A DNA stretch of 64,000 nucleotides from Haemophilus sputorum CCUG 13788 (GTDB taxonomy: Bacteria; Pseudomonadota; Gammaproteobacteria; Enterobacterales; Pasteurellaceae). Below the pieces are notes generated by a model, which worked only from the letters and a program-made list of their open reading frames with translations, had not been told where the DNA came from and ran no database searches. Shown piece after piece: positions 35,788 through 43,623 of the stretch (position 1 is the first letter of the stretch; every line of letters begins with the position of its first letter). A program made the position numbers and the translations under genes. The stretch spans positions 1 through 64,000 of the forward strand of contig NZ_AFNK01000053.1 in assembly GCF_000238795.1 (NCBI RefSeq), in the 5' to 3' direction.

Positions 35788-36363
35788 TTATTTATGTTTT
35801 TTTGATGCTTTGTGACTTGCTTTTTTAGGTTGAGCTTGTGGCTTTTCCTGTTCAGCTTTATGTTCATCATCAATAATGGTTTTTACACAGAGATGAATAA
35901 TATCGTCTGCACCTTTGCGAATATATTCATCATCGCGAATTTGTCCTTTTTGTAAATCATGCATCGCATCATCAATTCCTTGTACCATGCTTGCTTTATC
36001 TAATAATCCCCAGCAGTTGGCATCTAGATGGTTTACATTACTTTGGAACCCCTCGGCAAATAGGATGCCGCTATAATAAGCATAAACGTTATGATCCATT
36101 AAACGATTCAAGGTTGTAGCACGAATTTGTTCAATTGGCATATTGACTTTGCCATAGTACCAGTCGCTTACGCCTTTCGTGAATGAGGCAATATCATAAT
36201 TGGCAGTCACGCGGTCTTTATATGTTTGACCAGTAACGCCATAAGAGACCGCATAAGATTTATCATCAATTTGATCTTTGCTTAAACGGCTTGGTGTGTT
36301 GTTTGAACAAGCGCTTAATAAAACAGCAACACAGAGAAATAGGGCTTTATGGACTAATTTCAT
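35788..36363 (-). CDS. Lipoprotein of unknown function with FKBP-N-like helices
   Basis: 191 residues from ATG 36363 (ribosome site GGAGAG); a longer frame would read through thyA upstream sequence. Signal peptide with lipobox LSAC, lipidated Cys19. SYAVSYGVTGQTY and SFTKGVSDWYYGK resemble the dimerising N-terminal helices of FkpA/Mip-type FKBP proteins, and a second such stretch is MVQGIDDAMHDLQKG. No peptidyl-prolyl isomerase domain follows; instead there is a Lys/His/Ala-rich tail (KKASHKASKKHK). Two further cysteines near 118 and 160 could pair. Divergent from thyA. Confidence 0.72.
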   Translation of the reverse strand: MKLVHKALFLCVAVLLSACSNNTPSRLSKDQIDDKSYAVSYGVTGQTYKDRVTANYDIASFTKGVSDWYYGKVNMPIEQIRATTLNRLMDHNVYAYYSGILFAEGFQSNVNHLDANCWGLLDKASMVQGIDDAMHDLQKGQIRDDEYIRKGADDIIHLCVKTIIDDEHKAEQEKPQAQPKKASHKASKKHK

Positions 36364-36459
36364 TTTGCTCTCCAATTTATCGTAGGGTAAATATCTGATA
36401 TCTGCTATTATTCTACCCAATAAAAGGCATGTTTGCCTAAACATTTTTATGAGAACGTA

Positions 36460-37311
36460 ATGAAACAATATTTAGCTTTATGTAAACGCATTGTTGAGCA
36501 AGGAAAATGGGTAGAAAATGAACGAACTGGTAAGCGCTGTTTAACGGTTATCAATGCGGACTTAACCTATGATGTTGCTAATGGCGAGTTCCCACTCGTC
36601 ACAACGAGAAGAAGTTTTTGGAAAGCAGCAATTGCTGAATTATTAGGTTATATCCGCGGTTATGATAATGCTGCGGATTTCCGTGCTTTAGGCACCAAAT
36701 CTTGGGATGCGAATGCAAATGAAAATGCAGCATGGTTAGCGAATCCTCATCGTAAAGGCACTGATGATATGGGCTTGGTTTATGGTGCCGTAGGTCGGAA
36801 TTTTCCCAAACCTGATGGCGGTTCAGTCGATTTACTTCGTCAAATTGTCGATGATTTGAAAAAAGGTGTGGATAATCGCGGTGAGATTTATACATTTTAT
36901 CACCCTGGTGTATTTCATATGGGCTGCTTGCGCCCATGCCTATATAGCCACCATTTTTCATTATTAGATGGCGTGCTTTATCTTAACAGTACTCAACGTT
37001 CTGCAGATGTGCCATTAGGATTAAACTGGAATATGATTCAATGCTATACCTTCTTAGCGCTCATGGCACAAATTACGGGACACCAAGCAGGACAAGCGTT
37101 TCATAAAATTGTGAATGCACATATTTATGAAGATCAACTTGAATTGATGCGAGATGTACAACTCCAACGTGAACCTTTAGCGTCACCGAAGTTAATCATC
37201 AACCCAGAGATTAAATCGTTAGAAGATTTAGAAACTTGGGTAACCTTAGATGATTTTAAGGTTGAGGGGTATGAATTTCATCCAAGCATTCAATATCCAT
37301 TTTCGGTGTAA
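36460..37311 (+). CDS. thyA: Thymidylate synthase
   Basis: 283 residues from ATG 36460, the length of the H. influenzae enzyme. The catalytic Cys is in [25 protein letters not shown] is the dUMP-binding region and NAHIYEDQ the C-terminal motif. Folate-dependent dUMP to dTMP. The usual upstream lgt gene is not here. A terminator follows. Confidence 0.96.
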   Translation: MKQYLALCKRIVEQGKWVENERTGKRCLTVINADLTYDVANGEFPLVTTRRSFWKAAIAELLGYIRGYDNAADFRALGTKSWDANANENAAWLANPHRKGTDDMGLVYGAVGRNFPKPDGGSVDLLRQIVDDLKKGVDNRGEIYTFYHPGVFHMGCLRPCLYSHHFSLLDGVLYLNSTQRSADVPLGLNWNMIQCYTFLALMAQITGHQAGQAFHKIVNAHIYEDQLELMRDVQLQREPLASPKLIINPEIKSLEDLETWVTLDDFKVEGYEFHPSIQYPFSV

Positions 37312-37320
37312 ATTTTATAA

Positions 37321-37357
37321 AAAATAGGGACAAAATTTCTGTTTTGTCCCTATTTTT
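37321..37357. terminator. Bidirectional terminator between thyA and the LysE-type gene
   Basis: AAAATAGGGACAAAA and TTTTGTCCCTATTTT form a 15-bp stem between convergent genes. Confidence 0.93.
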
Positions 37358-37362
37358 ATGTT

Positions 37363-37989
37363 TTATTGGATGAAATATTGAATGCCTTCAAAAATGAGCA
37401 ATAGTCCGAAGCCAGCAAAAACCACACCAGCTGCATTGTCAATATAGCGACTATATTGACTATAAAATTGTCGAATAGGCTTGCGAGAGAAGAGTAAGGC
37501 AACTAAGCAAAAATAGATGAGTGTTGAAATTACAAAGAGCAGCAATAATTCGATTTGTAAGTGTAATTCACTAAAATTACCTAGGAAGCCTGAAATAACG
37601 CTAGTAAAGTAAGCACCTGCTTTAGCATTGAAAATGTTGATCATCAACCCTTTTCTAATTTCAGTGAGGCTGTGTAAAGCGGTCTGATTTTCACTGTTTT
37701 TTGCAAATGTTACATTATCTGAAATGCGTAACATACTTATGCCGATGTAAAGTAAATAACTTCCCCCCACAACCATAATCACATATTGCACCACATCGCC
37801 TAAATGTTGTTTTAGCCACACTAATCCAAAAATAGAAAAAGCTGCCCAGAAGATAATTCCGAGTGAAATTCCAATAGCGGCTAAAATGCCTGCACGAATA
37901 GAGTGACTGGCAGATTGGCGAACAACATAGAAAAAATCTGGGCCGGGGCTTGCTAGTCCAGCCAAATGAATCAATAAAATATTTAACAT
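37363..37989 (-). CDS. LysE/RhtC-family amino acid exporter
   Basis: 208 residues with five to six hydrophobic segments. SPGPDFFYVVRQSASHSIRAG near the N-terminus is the LysE/RhtB family signature, and GLMINIFNAKAGAYF follows. Members export amino acids or homoserine lactones; substrate not deducible. It starts 3 bp after the pgpA stop, so it probably rides on the thiL-pgpA transcript. Confidence 0.85.
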   Translation of the reverse strand: MLNILLIHLAGLASPGPDFFYVVRQSASHSIRAGILAAIGISLGIIFWAAFSIFGLVWLKQHLGDVVQYVIMVVGGSYLLYIGISMLRISDNVTFAKNSENQTALHSLTEIRKGLMINIFNAKAGAYFTSVISGFLGNFSELHLQIELLLLFVISTLIYFCLVALLFSRKPIRQFYSQYSRYIDNAAGVVFAGFGLLLIFEGIQYFIQ

Positions 37990-37992
37990 TGT

Positions 37993-38466
37993 TTAGAAAA
38001 AGAAATGAATCAGCCAAAGTGCGGCAAGGGCAAAAATGGCAGCAAAAATATCGTCCACCATAATGCCTAATCCGTTTTCCAGTTTTTCATCAAAGTAACG
38101 GATAGGGAATGGTTTGAGAATATCGAAAAATCTAAAACTTATAAATGCCAATAAATAATAGAAATTATCGTAGGCAGGGAGTAGGCAGAACATTAAAAAG
38201 ATAGCGACGATCTCGTCCCAAACAATCCTCCCATCGTCATGAACATTGAGATCTTGGCTTGTTTTATCACAAATATAAATGCCGGCAATAAAGCTAATAA
38301 TAGTTAAAACGGCAAAGAAAAAGGCAGAGTGCGTCAGTTGCCATAATAAAATGGACACCAAAACACCAGCAAGGCTTCCCCAAGTTCCTGGAGCCGGCTT
38401 TAATAGGCCTGAACCAAAACCAAAAGCAAAAAAATGAATAGGATTTTTTAAATTAGGTGCTTGCAT
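37993..38466 (-). CDS. pgpA: Phosphatidylglycerophosphatase A
   Basis: 157 residues with several membrane segments. FGSGLLKPAPGTWGSL and DDGRIVWDEIVAIF, FFDILKPFPI and MVDDIFAA are the PgpA motifs. It dephosphorylates PGP to phosphatidylglycerol at the inner membrane. Third in the conserved nusB-thiL-pgpA row. Confidence 0.95.
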   Translation of the reverse strand: MQAPNLKNPIHFFAFGFGSGLLKPAPGTWGSLAGVLVSILLWQLTHSAFFFAVLTIISFIAGIYICDKTSQDLNVHDDGRIVWDEIVAIFLMFCLLPAYDNFYYLLAFISFRFFDILKPFPIRYFDEKLENGLGIMVDDIFAAIFALAALWLIHFFF

Positions 38467-38469
38467 AAG

Positions 38470-39441
38470 TTATCCATGAAAATGATCGAAACCACTTTGA
38501 GTAGGCGTGGAAATGATTTTGCCATTTTTTTGTAAAATTAGACCGCTTGTAGCGGGCAAAATCCGTCCAATACAAGTGACTAAAATACCTTGGCTACGTA
38601 ATAATTGCTGCATACTTTCTCGTTTTTCATCACTTACAGTAAAACAAAGCTCATAATCTTCCCCACCAGTTAAGGCAAAGTTTTCAGCTTCTGCTTCGCT
38701 ATAATTTTCACGCAAATGCCGAGAAAGTGGCAGTTGGTCGAGATAAATTTCAGCCCCTACTTGGCTGCGTGCTAAAATATGCCCAAGATCGGCAATTAGT
38801 CCATCTGAAATATCAATCGCACAATAAGAAAAAGGGCGTAATGCTAAGCCTAATTCGACACGCGGTGTCGGGCGCAAGTGACGCTGGCACAAATAGCGGT
38901 CGGGTTCTGATGATGTTTTACCATTTTTATTCAGTAAAATATCAAGACCTGCAGCACTATCGCCTAGTGTGCCAGAAACAAAAATCCAATCTCCAACTTT
39001 TGCTTGATGGCGAAATAGCCCTTGTCCAGTTGGCAAAATACCTTGTGCCGTTAAAGTTAAAGATAGCGGCCCTTTGGTTGTGTCTCCACCAATCAGCTGG
39101 GTTTGATAGCGATCTAAAATGGCAAATAAACTTTGGCTGAATTCTGCCAACCAATGTTCTTCTACTTTGGGTAAAGTGAGCGCTAATGAAACGTAGCGGG
39201 GCATTGCCCCCATCGCTGCTAAATCACTTAAATTTACAGCAACAGTTTTATAGGCTAGATCGGCTGCTGAAATATTCGGAAGAAAGTGAGTACCTTCGAC
39301 TAAAGTATCTGTTGTGATGGCAAGGCAGTGTTGCGATGGAATTTCAATGAGCGCGCAATCATCGCCAATTGATAATGGCAAGTCATTTGATTTCTGATGA
39401 GGTCGCGTAAAATAGCGTGAGATAAGATCAAATTCACCCAT
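38470..39441 (-). CDS. thiL: Thiamine-monophosphate kinase
   Basis: 323 residues, AIR-synthase-type fold. GDDCALIE, TTDTLVEGTHF, GGDTTKGPLSLT and AIDISDGLIADLGHI are family motifs. It phosphorylates thiamine monophosphate to the active diphosphate. Three bases separate it from pgpA. An uptake core is at 38542-38550 in its 3' part. Confidence 0.95.
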   Translation of the reverse strand: MGEFDLISRYFTRPHQKSNDLPLSIGDDCALIEIPSQHCLAITTDTLVEGTHFLPNISAADLAYKTVAVNLSDLAAMGAMPRYVSLALTLPKVEEHWLAEFSQSLFAILDRYQTQLIGGDTTKGPLSLTLTAQGILPTGQGLFRHQAKVGDWIFVSGTLGDSAAGLDILLNKNGKTSSEPDRYLCQRHLRPTPRVELGLALRPFSYCAIDISDGLIADLGHILARSQVGAEIYLDQLPLSRHLRENYSEAEAENFALTGGEDYELCFTVSDEKRESMQQLLRSQGILVTCIGRILPATSGLILQKNGKIISTPTQSGFDHFHG

Positions 39442-39463
39442 ATTTACTCCGGTTTGATGGAAT

Positions 39464-39491
39464 AAAAAAGGTAAGCGAGGCTTACCTTTTG
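39464..39491 (-). terminator. Hairpin between nusB and thiL
   Basis: AAGGTAAGC-ctc-GCTTACCTT followed by T-rich sequence on the minus strand. Lying inside an otherwise conserved operon order, it may reduce thiL-pgpA expression or mark separate units. Confidence 0.75.
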
Positions 39492-39497
39492 CTTTGA

Positions 39498-39929
39498 TTA
39501 TTTACGACCTAAAGCCGGTGCTAATTTATCTAAAATACTGTTGATGTATTTGTGGCTATCATCTGAGCCGAATGCACGAGCAACTTCAATAGCTTCGTTA
39601 ATCACGACTTTGTAAGGTGCATCTAATTCAAATTGTAATTCATAAGCCGACATTCTAAGTACGCTACGTTCAATTGGGTCAACTTCGTTTTCATCACGGT
39701 CTAAATAAGGACGAATTGAAGCATCGACAGCTTCAATGTTTGCAACAGTGCCACGAAATAACTTGCGGAAATAAGGCATATCTACTTTAGCTTCAATTTC
39801 ATCTTCACCCGCGAAAGCATCGGTAACAAAAGCTAGTTCGATTTCTTCTGCGCTATTTTGTGAAATTGACCAAGAATATAGAGCTTGTACGGCACATTCG
39901 CGTGCACGACGACGGGGAGAAATTTTCAT
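39498..39929 (-). CDS. nusB: Transcription antitermination factor NusB
   Basis: 143 residues, all helical. Begins [19 protein letters not shown], the arginine-rich RNA-binding motif, and ends ...[19 protein letters not shown]. Acts with NusE on rRNA boxA antitermination. ribH, which often precedes nusB, is not here; comE is upstream. Confidence 0.95.
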   Translation of the reverse strand: MKISPRRRARECAVQALYSWSISQNSAEEIELAFVTDAFAGEDEIEAKVDMPYFRKLFRGTVANIEAVDASIRPYLDRDENEVDPIERSVLRMSAYELQFELDAPYKVVINEAIEVARAFGSDDSHKYINSILDKLAPALGRK

Positions 39930-39958
39930 AACACCTCAGTTGTTAAATTAAGATAAAT

Positions 39959-39984
39959 AAGGCGCTATCGAGGCGCCTAAAATT
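39959..39984 (-). terminator. Probable terminator after comE
   Basis: GGCGC-tatcgag-GCGCC flanked by AT-rich sequence between comE and nusB. The T-run on the minus strand is interrupted, so strength is uncertain. Confidence 0.6.
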
Positions 39985-40007
39985 ATCAAAGATTTTAACA
40001 TAATTTC

Positions 40008-41351
40008 CTATTTTATGTGAGGTTTATTTGCCAGCGCTGGCTTGGAGGTCGAGTTGGGGAATTTCACGGCCATATCACCAGATTTCACAATATAAGGGGT
40101 AACAAAGATAACTAATTCTCGCTTAGTGATTTGATCTTTTTGATAACTAAATAAATGCTTAATAAACGGAATTGAACCTAATACTGGCACGCGATCGGCA
40201 TCTTTTGTTGCTAGATGCTGGAAAATACCACCTAATACAATCGTTTCGCCATGTTTTGCAAAAACTTGCGTGTTAAGTTCTTGTTTATCAATAGGTGGTG
40301 CATTTGTGCCATTACTACTTGCAACGGCAGATTGTCCTTGGGAGTTTTGTGTTACCACTAAATCCAATAAAATTTGGTTATCTTTTGAAAGATGTGGCGT
40401 GACTTCCAATCCTAAAACCGCTTCTTTAAATTCCACATCATAGGTTTCCGATTTTCTATCATAAATAGCATAAGGAATTTCTGTGCCCTGTTTGATGCTT
40501 GCAAGTTTTTTATTAGTCGTAAGCAATCTTGGACTAGCAATAATCTCCACATTATTTTCTTGTTCTAATGCTGAAAGTTCTAAATCCAGTACACGCGAGT
40601 TTATGCTAGCAATTTGTAGCACGGCAGACGCGCCACCTGAAACAGGAAAGTTCACATTGAGATTTTGTGTAGAGGCAATACCATTTCCTTCAAGTTTTCC
40701 TCCCAAACGATGATGATTGGTATCTCCAGATAATACACCCCAGCGTACGCCGAGTTCTTTTAAATTTTCACTACCAATTGTTACAATACGAGCTTCAATC
40801 GCAATTTGTTCAGTTGGTTGGTCAAGCTGCTGAATAAGCGCAGTAATATTTTTAATCGATGCTGGACTGTCTTTAATGATGAGACTGTTACTTCTATCAT
40901 CAAAATGTAAATATCCTGCTTCAGAAAGTACATTACCGCTCCCTTTAGTTAATGATTCAATGACTTCAGAGGCTTTCGCATAATGTAATTTAATTGTTTT
41001 AGTAAGTAATTTGGGTTTGCTTTCTAAAACCGTTTCTGTATGCGTTATTGCTACAGGGGTTGTTTCACTTGAATGCTCAGGTTTGTGTGAAAGATAAAAA
41101 ATCCCTTGCTCTTGGGTAAGTGATAATTGGTTAATTTTCGCAATACTTTTGAGAATTTGAGAAAAGTTGCTCTCTTTTAGGCGTAGTGTTGTTGTACCAG
41201 AGATATCATGGTTAATCACCATGTTTTGTTGAGTCTCTTCGGCTAAATAGCTAAGGACTTCTGCCGTTGGGGCTTCTTTTAAAACCAAGGAAATCGGCTC
41301 AGCTGCTAAAGGTAAACCGAGTAATAGCGTTAATAAAAACCATTTTTTCAT
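40008..41351 (-). CDS. comE: ComE, competence secretin (PilQ/HofQ family)
   Basis: 447 residues. Signal peptide (MKKWFLLTLLLGLPLAAEP), an N-terminal STN-like domain, an N1 domain around residues 115-180, and the secretin pore domain with VEIIASPRLLTTNKK and GETIVLGGIFQ. It forms the outer membrane channel through which the type IV pilus-like apparatus pulls DNA. Last gene of comA-E; the comF seen after comE in H. influenzae is absent. Confidence 0.92.
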   Translation of the reverse strand: MKKWFLLTLLLGLPLAAEPISLVLKEAPTAEVLSYLAEETQQNMVINHDISGTTTLRLKESNFSQILKSIAKINQLSLTQEQGIFYLSHKPEHSSETTPVAITHTETVLESKPKLLTKTIKLHYAKASEVIESLTKGSGNVLSEAGYLHFDDRSNSLIIKDSPASIKNITALIQQLDQPTEQIAIEARIVTIGSENLKELGVRWGVLSGDTNHHRLGGKLEGNGIASTQNLNVNFPVSGGASAVLQIASINSRVLDLELSALEQENNVEIIASPRLLTTNKKLASIKQGTEIPYAIYDRKSETYDVEFKEAVLGLEVTPHLSKDNQILLDLVVTQNSQGQSAVASSNGTNAPPIDKQELNTQVFAKHGETIVLGGIFQHLATKDADRVPVLGSIPFIKHLFSYQKDQITKRELVIFVTPYIVKSGDMAVKFPNSTSKPALANKPHIK

Positions 41352-41352
41352 A

Positions 41353-41769
41353 TTATAACCTTAGTGTCATTTGATGCGGTTTTGCACAATCTTCAGTGAG
41401 TCCCCAATGGATATACTTAACTGCTGTGAGATCAATAGAACTTATTTCAATCAATTGTGCTTCTAAATAATCATTTTTATTTAAAATCAGTAATTTATTA
41501 TCTTTATTTTTAAATAGTGCTTTAAAATTATGGTTAATCTTAACTAATCCCACTAACTTTAAATCTTCGAATTCCTCTGTAAGATTGATTCGATTTAAAT
41601 TTTCTGATAATTCACAATTAGGCATTGATTTATTATTCAAGATTTTATTAGGCTTATTGTGTGTAATTTCGACAACAGAAGATGTCGTTTCAGATTTTGT
41701 TTCACCATAAAATGGATCTGCCAAAATGGCTTGGCTAAATAATATTAAACTTATTAGATATTTCTTCAT
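41353..41769 (-). CDS. comD: ComD, competence pilus assembly protein (HofP/PilP position)
   Basis: 138 residues with a signal peptide (MKKYLISLILFSQAILA). Small PilP-like periplasmic part ending ...YIHWGLTEDCAKP. Identity rests on size, signal and position between comC and comE; the sequence itself is poorly conserved. PilP-type proteins link the inner membrane complex to the secretin. Confidence 0.82.
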   Translation of the reverse strand: MKKYLISLILFSQAILADPFYGETKSETTSSVVEITHNKPNKILNNKSMPNCELSENLNRINLTEEFEDLKLVGLVKINHNFKALFKNKDNKLLILNKNDYLEAQLIEISSIDLTAVKYIHWGLTEDCAKPHQMTLRL

Positions 41770-42314
41770 TTTGCTTCCTTATTCGTTGTATTTCCTGTAT
41801 TGACTAAGATTAAGGTGGTATGTAATTGCAGTTGTTTTTCTTCTGGTTGTTTAGTTAATACAATCGTTTGTGGTCGTAGTGTTTCAAATTCATTCAACGC
41901 TTTGATCACGTTGAAAATAATTTGGGATTTTTGTGTAGCAATTAAGGTTAACTGTTTATTTTCCTCTGTATGCCATTGCAAGCTTTCTATCGGCGTACGG
42001 TATTGTTTTAGTATGTTTTCTACTTGTTGGCTCAGTTGTGCAAGTTGATTGCTTTTATTTTCTTGCATATTTTGATGTTGTTTCATCGCTTGATATAGCG
42101 TTTGTTTTTGCTGATATTCTTTAGCAATATTTTGTATTTCTTCTTGGCTATTTTTGACCAAATTCAGCGTATGTAGCCAGTAAGTTAAAGTAGGTAAAAC
42201 AATAAGGAAAAATAGTGCGGCTAGAATTAAACTAAAATGCCGATTTAATATGGAAAAAAATTTAAATAGTGTGCTGTTAGGTTTGAGGTAATAGGAAGTT
42301 ATCCAATAAATCAT
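41766..42314 (-). CDS. comC: ComC, PilO-like competence protein
   Basis: 182 residues. One membrane helix near residues 28-50, then a coiled coil (~75-115, QEEIQNIAKEYQQKQ) and a ferredoxin-like periplasmic end, the PilO layout. Overlaps comD by 4 bp. Expected to pair with ComB in the inner-membrane alignment complex. Confidence 0.85.
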   Translation of the reverse strand: MIYWITSYYLKPNSTLFKFFSILNRHFSLILAALFFLIVLPTLTYWLHTLNLVKNSQEEIQNIAKEYQQKQTLYQAMKQHQNMQENKSNQLAQLSQQVENILKQYRTPIESLQWHTEENKQLTLIATQKSQIIFNVIKALNEFETLRPQTIVLTKQPEEKQLQLHTTLILVNTGNTTNKEAK

Positions 42315-42315
42315 A

Positions 42316-42852
42316 TTATTCTTCTTTTATCTCTTCTGAAACGGTCAGGCTAAATTCGACATTGCTTTCATTAGCATGCAAATAATCTAAGGTGAATTGT
42401 TTTCCTTGTGCATGAAGGTAATCTTGTAAGGTATTTAATTCCGCTTGGCTCTGATATTTGCCAATTAACTTCATTTTTTCTCCTTCTTCAATATAGATTT
42501 GCACGTTCTCTAACCCACCATTTTGAGACGGAATTTGCCAAATAAGAGAAAGGGCATGTTCAATATATTGTTGACTTAATGGGGTAGTGATCATTTCAGT
42601 CTGATTTTTTAAATTTTCAATTAGCTGATTTACTTTAGCTAGCTGTTGTTTTTGTTCATTCAGCTGAATATGCCGTTGCTGATATTCACTTAAAGCCAAT
42701 TGATATTGTTGATAAAAGAAAAGGCTTCCTAATAAACTTATTAACAATACTGTTGTCATTTTTATCAGTTGTTGTAAACGTTGTCTCGCCCATTGTTTTT
42801 GATGAAAATCAGTTAAATTCAGGCCTTTTTCAAGCAAGATAGGTGTATTCAT
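42316..42852 (-). CDS. comB: ComB, PilN-like competence protein
   Basis: 178 residues. Short cytoplasmic N-terminus, membrane helix around residues 30-50, coiled coil (~55-85), small periplasmic domain: a PilN-type protein. One base separates it from comC. Confidence 0.85.
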   Translation of the reverse strand: MNTPILLEKGLNLTDFHQKQWARQRLQQLIKMTTVLLISLLGSLFFYQQYQLALSEYQQRHIQLNEQKQQLAKVNQLIENLKNQTEMITTPLSQQYIEHALSLIWQIPSQNGGLENVQIYIEEGEKMKLIGKYQSQAELNTLQDYLHAQGKQFTLDYLHANESNVEFSLTVSEEIKEE

Positions 42853-42856
42853 CTAT

Positions 42857-43489
42857 TTAACTCCAAAGTGCTGCGCCAAGGGCAGTTAAATAAAGTGGAT
42901 CGTCATTTATCCCCAATCCCTGAGGGACATCTGAGAAAATAGGCTCATGTGCTTTAAATTGAACCGTTTTGCCTCGAAAGTGATATTGGTTTTCGGTGGA
43001 TTCAGGATAAAGAAAATGTAAAGCTCGTTGAGCGCAATGCAGCTCACAATCTAAAATGGTTGACGTATTGAGCATCAACGGTTGAGCAAAATTTTTCCTT
43101 AGTGCGTAAATGACGATGCGCACACTATCGCTTTCAGTAATAGGTTCGATCAGATAATCAAAGTAGATCTCTTCAAGCACAATAGGTAATTCTTGTTTGA
43201 GCACTTGGATGATTTGTCGATAAATAATGTCTTGATTCGCTTGTTTGGCTAAAAAGAGTGATTTTCGCCAGATGTAATGGTGAGGAATGGGGCGAATAAT
43301 TGTAAAATTTTTCAAATTTCCGACCGCTTGTTGGCAAAGTAATTCAGCAGAATAGGGTTTTTCTTGCCAAAGAACTGTAGGCATTTCTGCCTGCAAATGC
43401 ACTAAACAATAGCGAGAATCGTCTTCAGAGAGACCAATTTGTTGCTTTTTTATGCTTTTCGAGGTGTTTAAGCGTGGAAATAATGACAT
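42857..43489 (-). CDS. comA: ComA, PilM-like competence protein
   Basis: 210 residues from ATG 43489; a longer frame begins with TTG at 43519 and would add ten lysine-rich residues. Divergent PilM/HofM-like actin-fold protein. First gene of the comABCDE operon for natural transformation; members are needed for DNA uptake in Haemophilus. The promoter region is shared with ponA and contains a CRP-S site. A strong ribosome site is not evident for either start. Confidence 0.82.
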   Translation of the reverse strand: MSLFPRLNTSKSIKKQQIGLSEDDSRYCLVHLQAEMPTVLWQEKPYSAELLCQQAVGNLKNFTIIRPIPHHYIWRKSLFLAKQANQDIIYRQIIQVLKQELPIVLEEIYFDYLIEPITESDSVRIVIYALRKNFAQPLMLNTSTILDCELHCAQRALHFLYPESTENQYHFRGKTVQFKAHEPIFSDVPQGLGINDDPLYLTALGAALWS

Positions 43490-43601
43490 AAATTTCGACT
43501 TATTACGTTTAATTGACAAAATTAGCGTGTTTTTCGTTTATACTACAAAGATATGAGCCAATATATTGGTTATTTTTTTCTTGTCATTTATCAAAAGAGA
43601 T

Positions 43602-43623
43602 TTTTTCGATGAAGATCGCAAAA
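43602..43623. promoter_or_regulatory. CRP-S (Sxy-dependent) competence site
   Basis: TTTTTCGATGAAGATCGCAAAA fits the Pasteurellaceae CRP-S consensus, with CGA-N6-TCG(C) core and T/A-rich ends; only the G of one TGCGA arm is missing. It lies about 110 bp upstream of comA and overlaps the ponA ATG (43609-43611). Confidence 0.78.

Noticed and set aside
43499-43520. Second CRP-S-like sequence (TCGACTTATTACG) near comA
   Set aside because: It lies too close to or within the comA 5' end to drive it and matches the consensus less well than 43602-43623.
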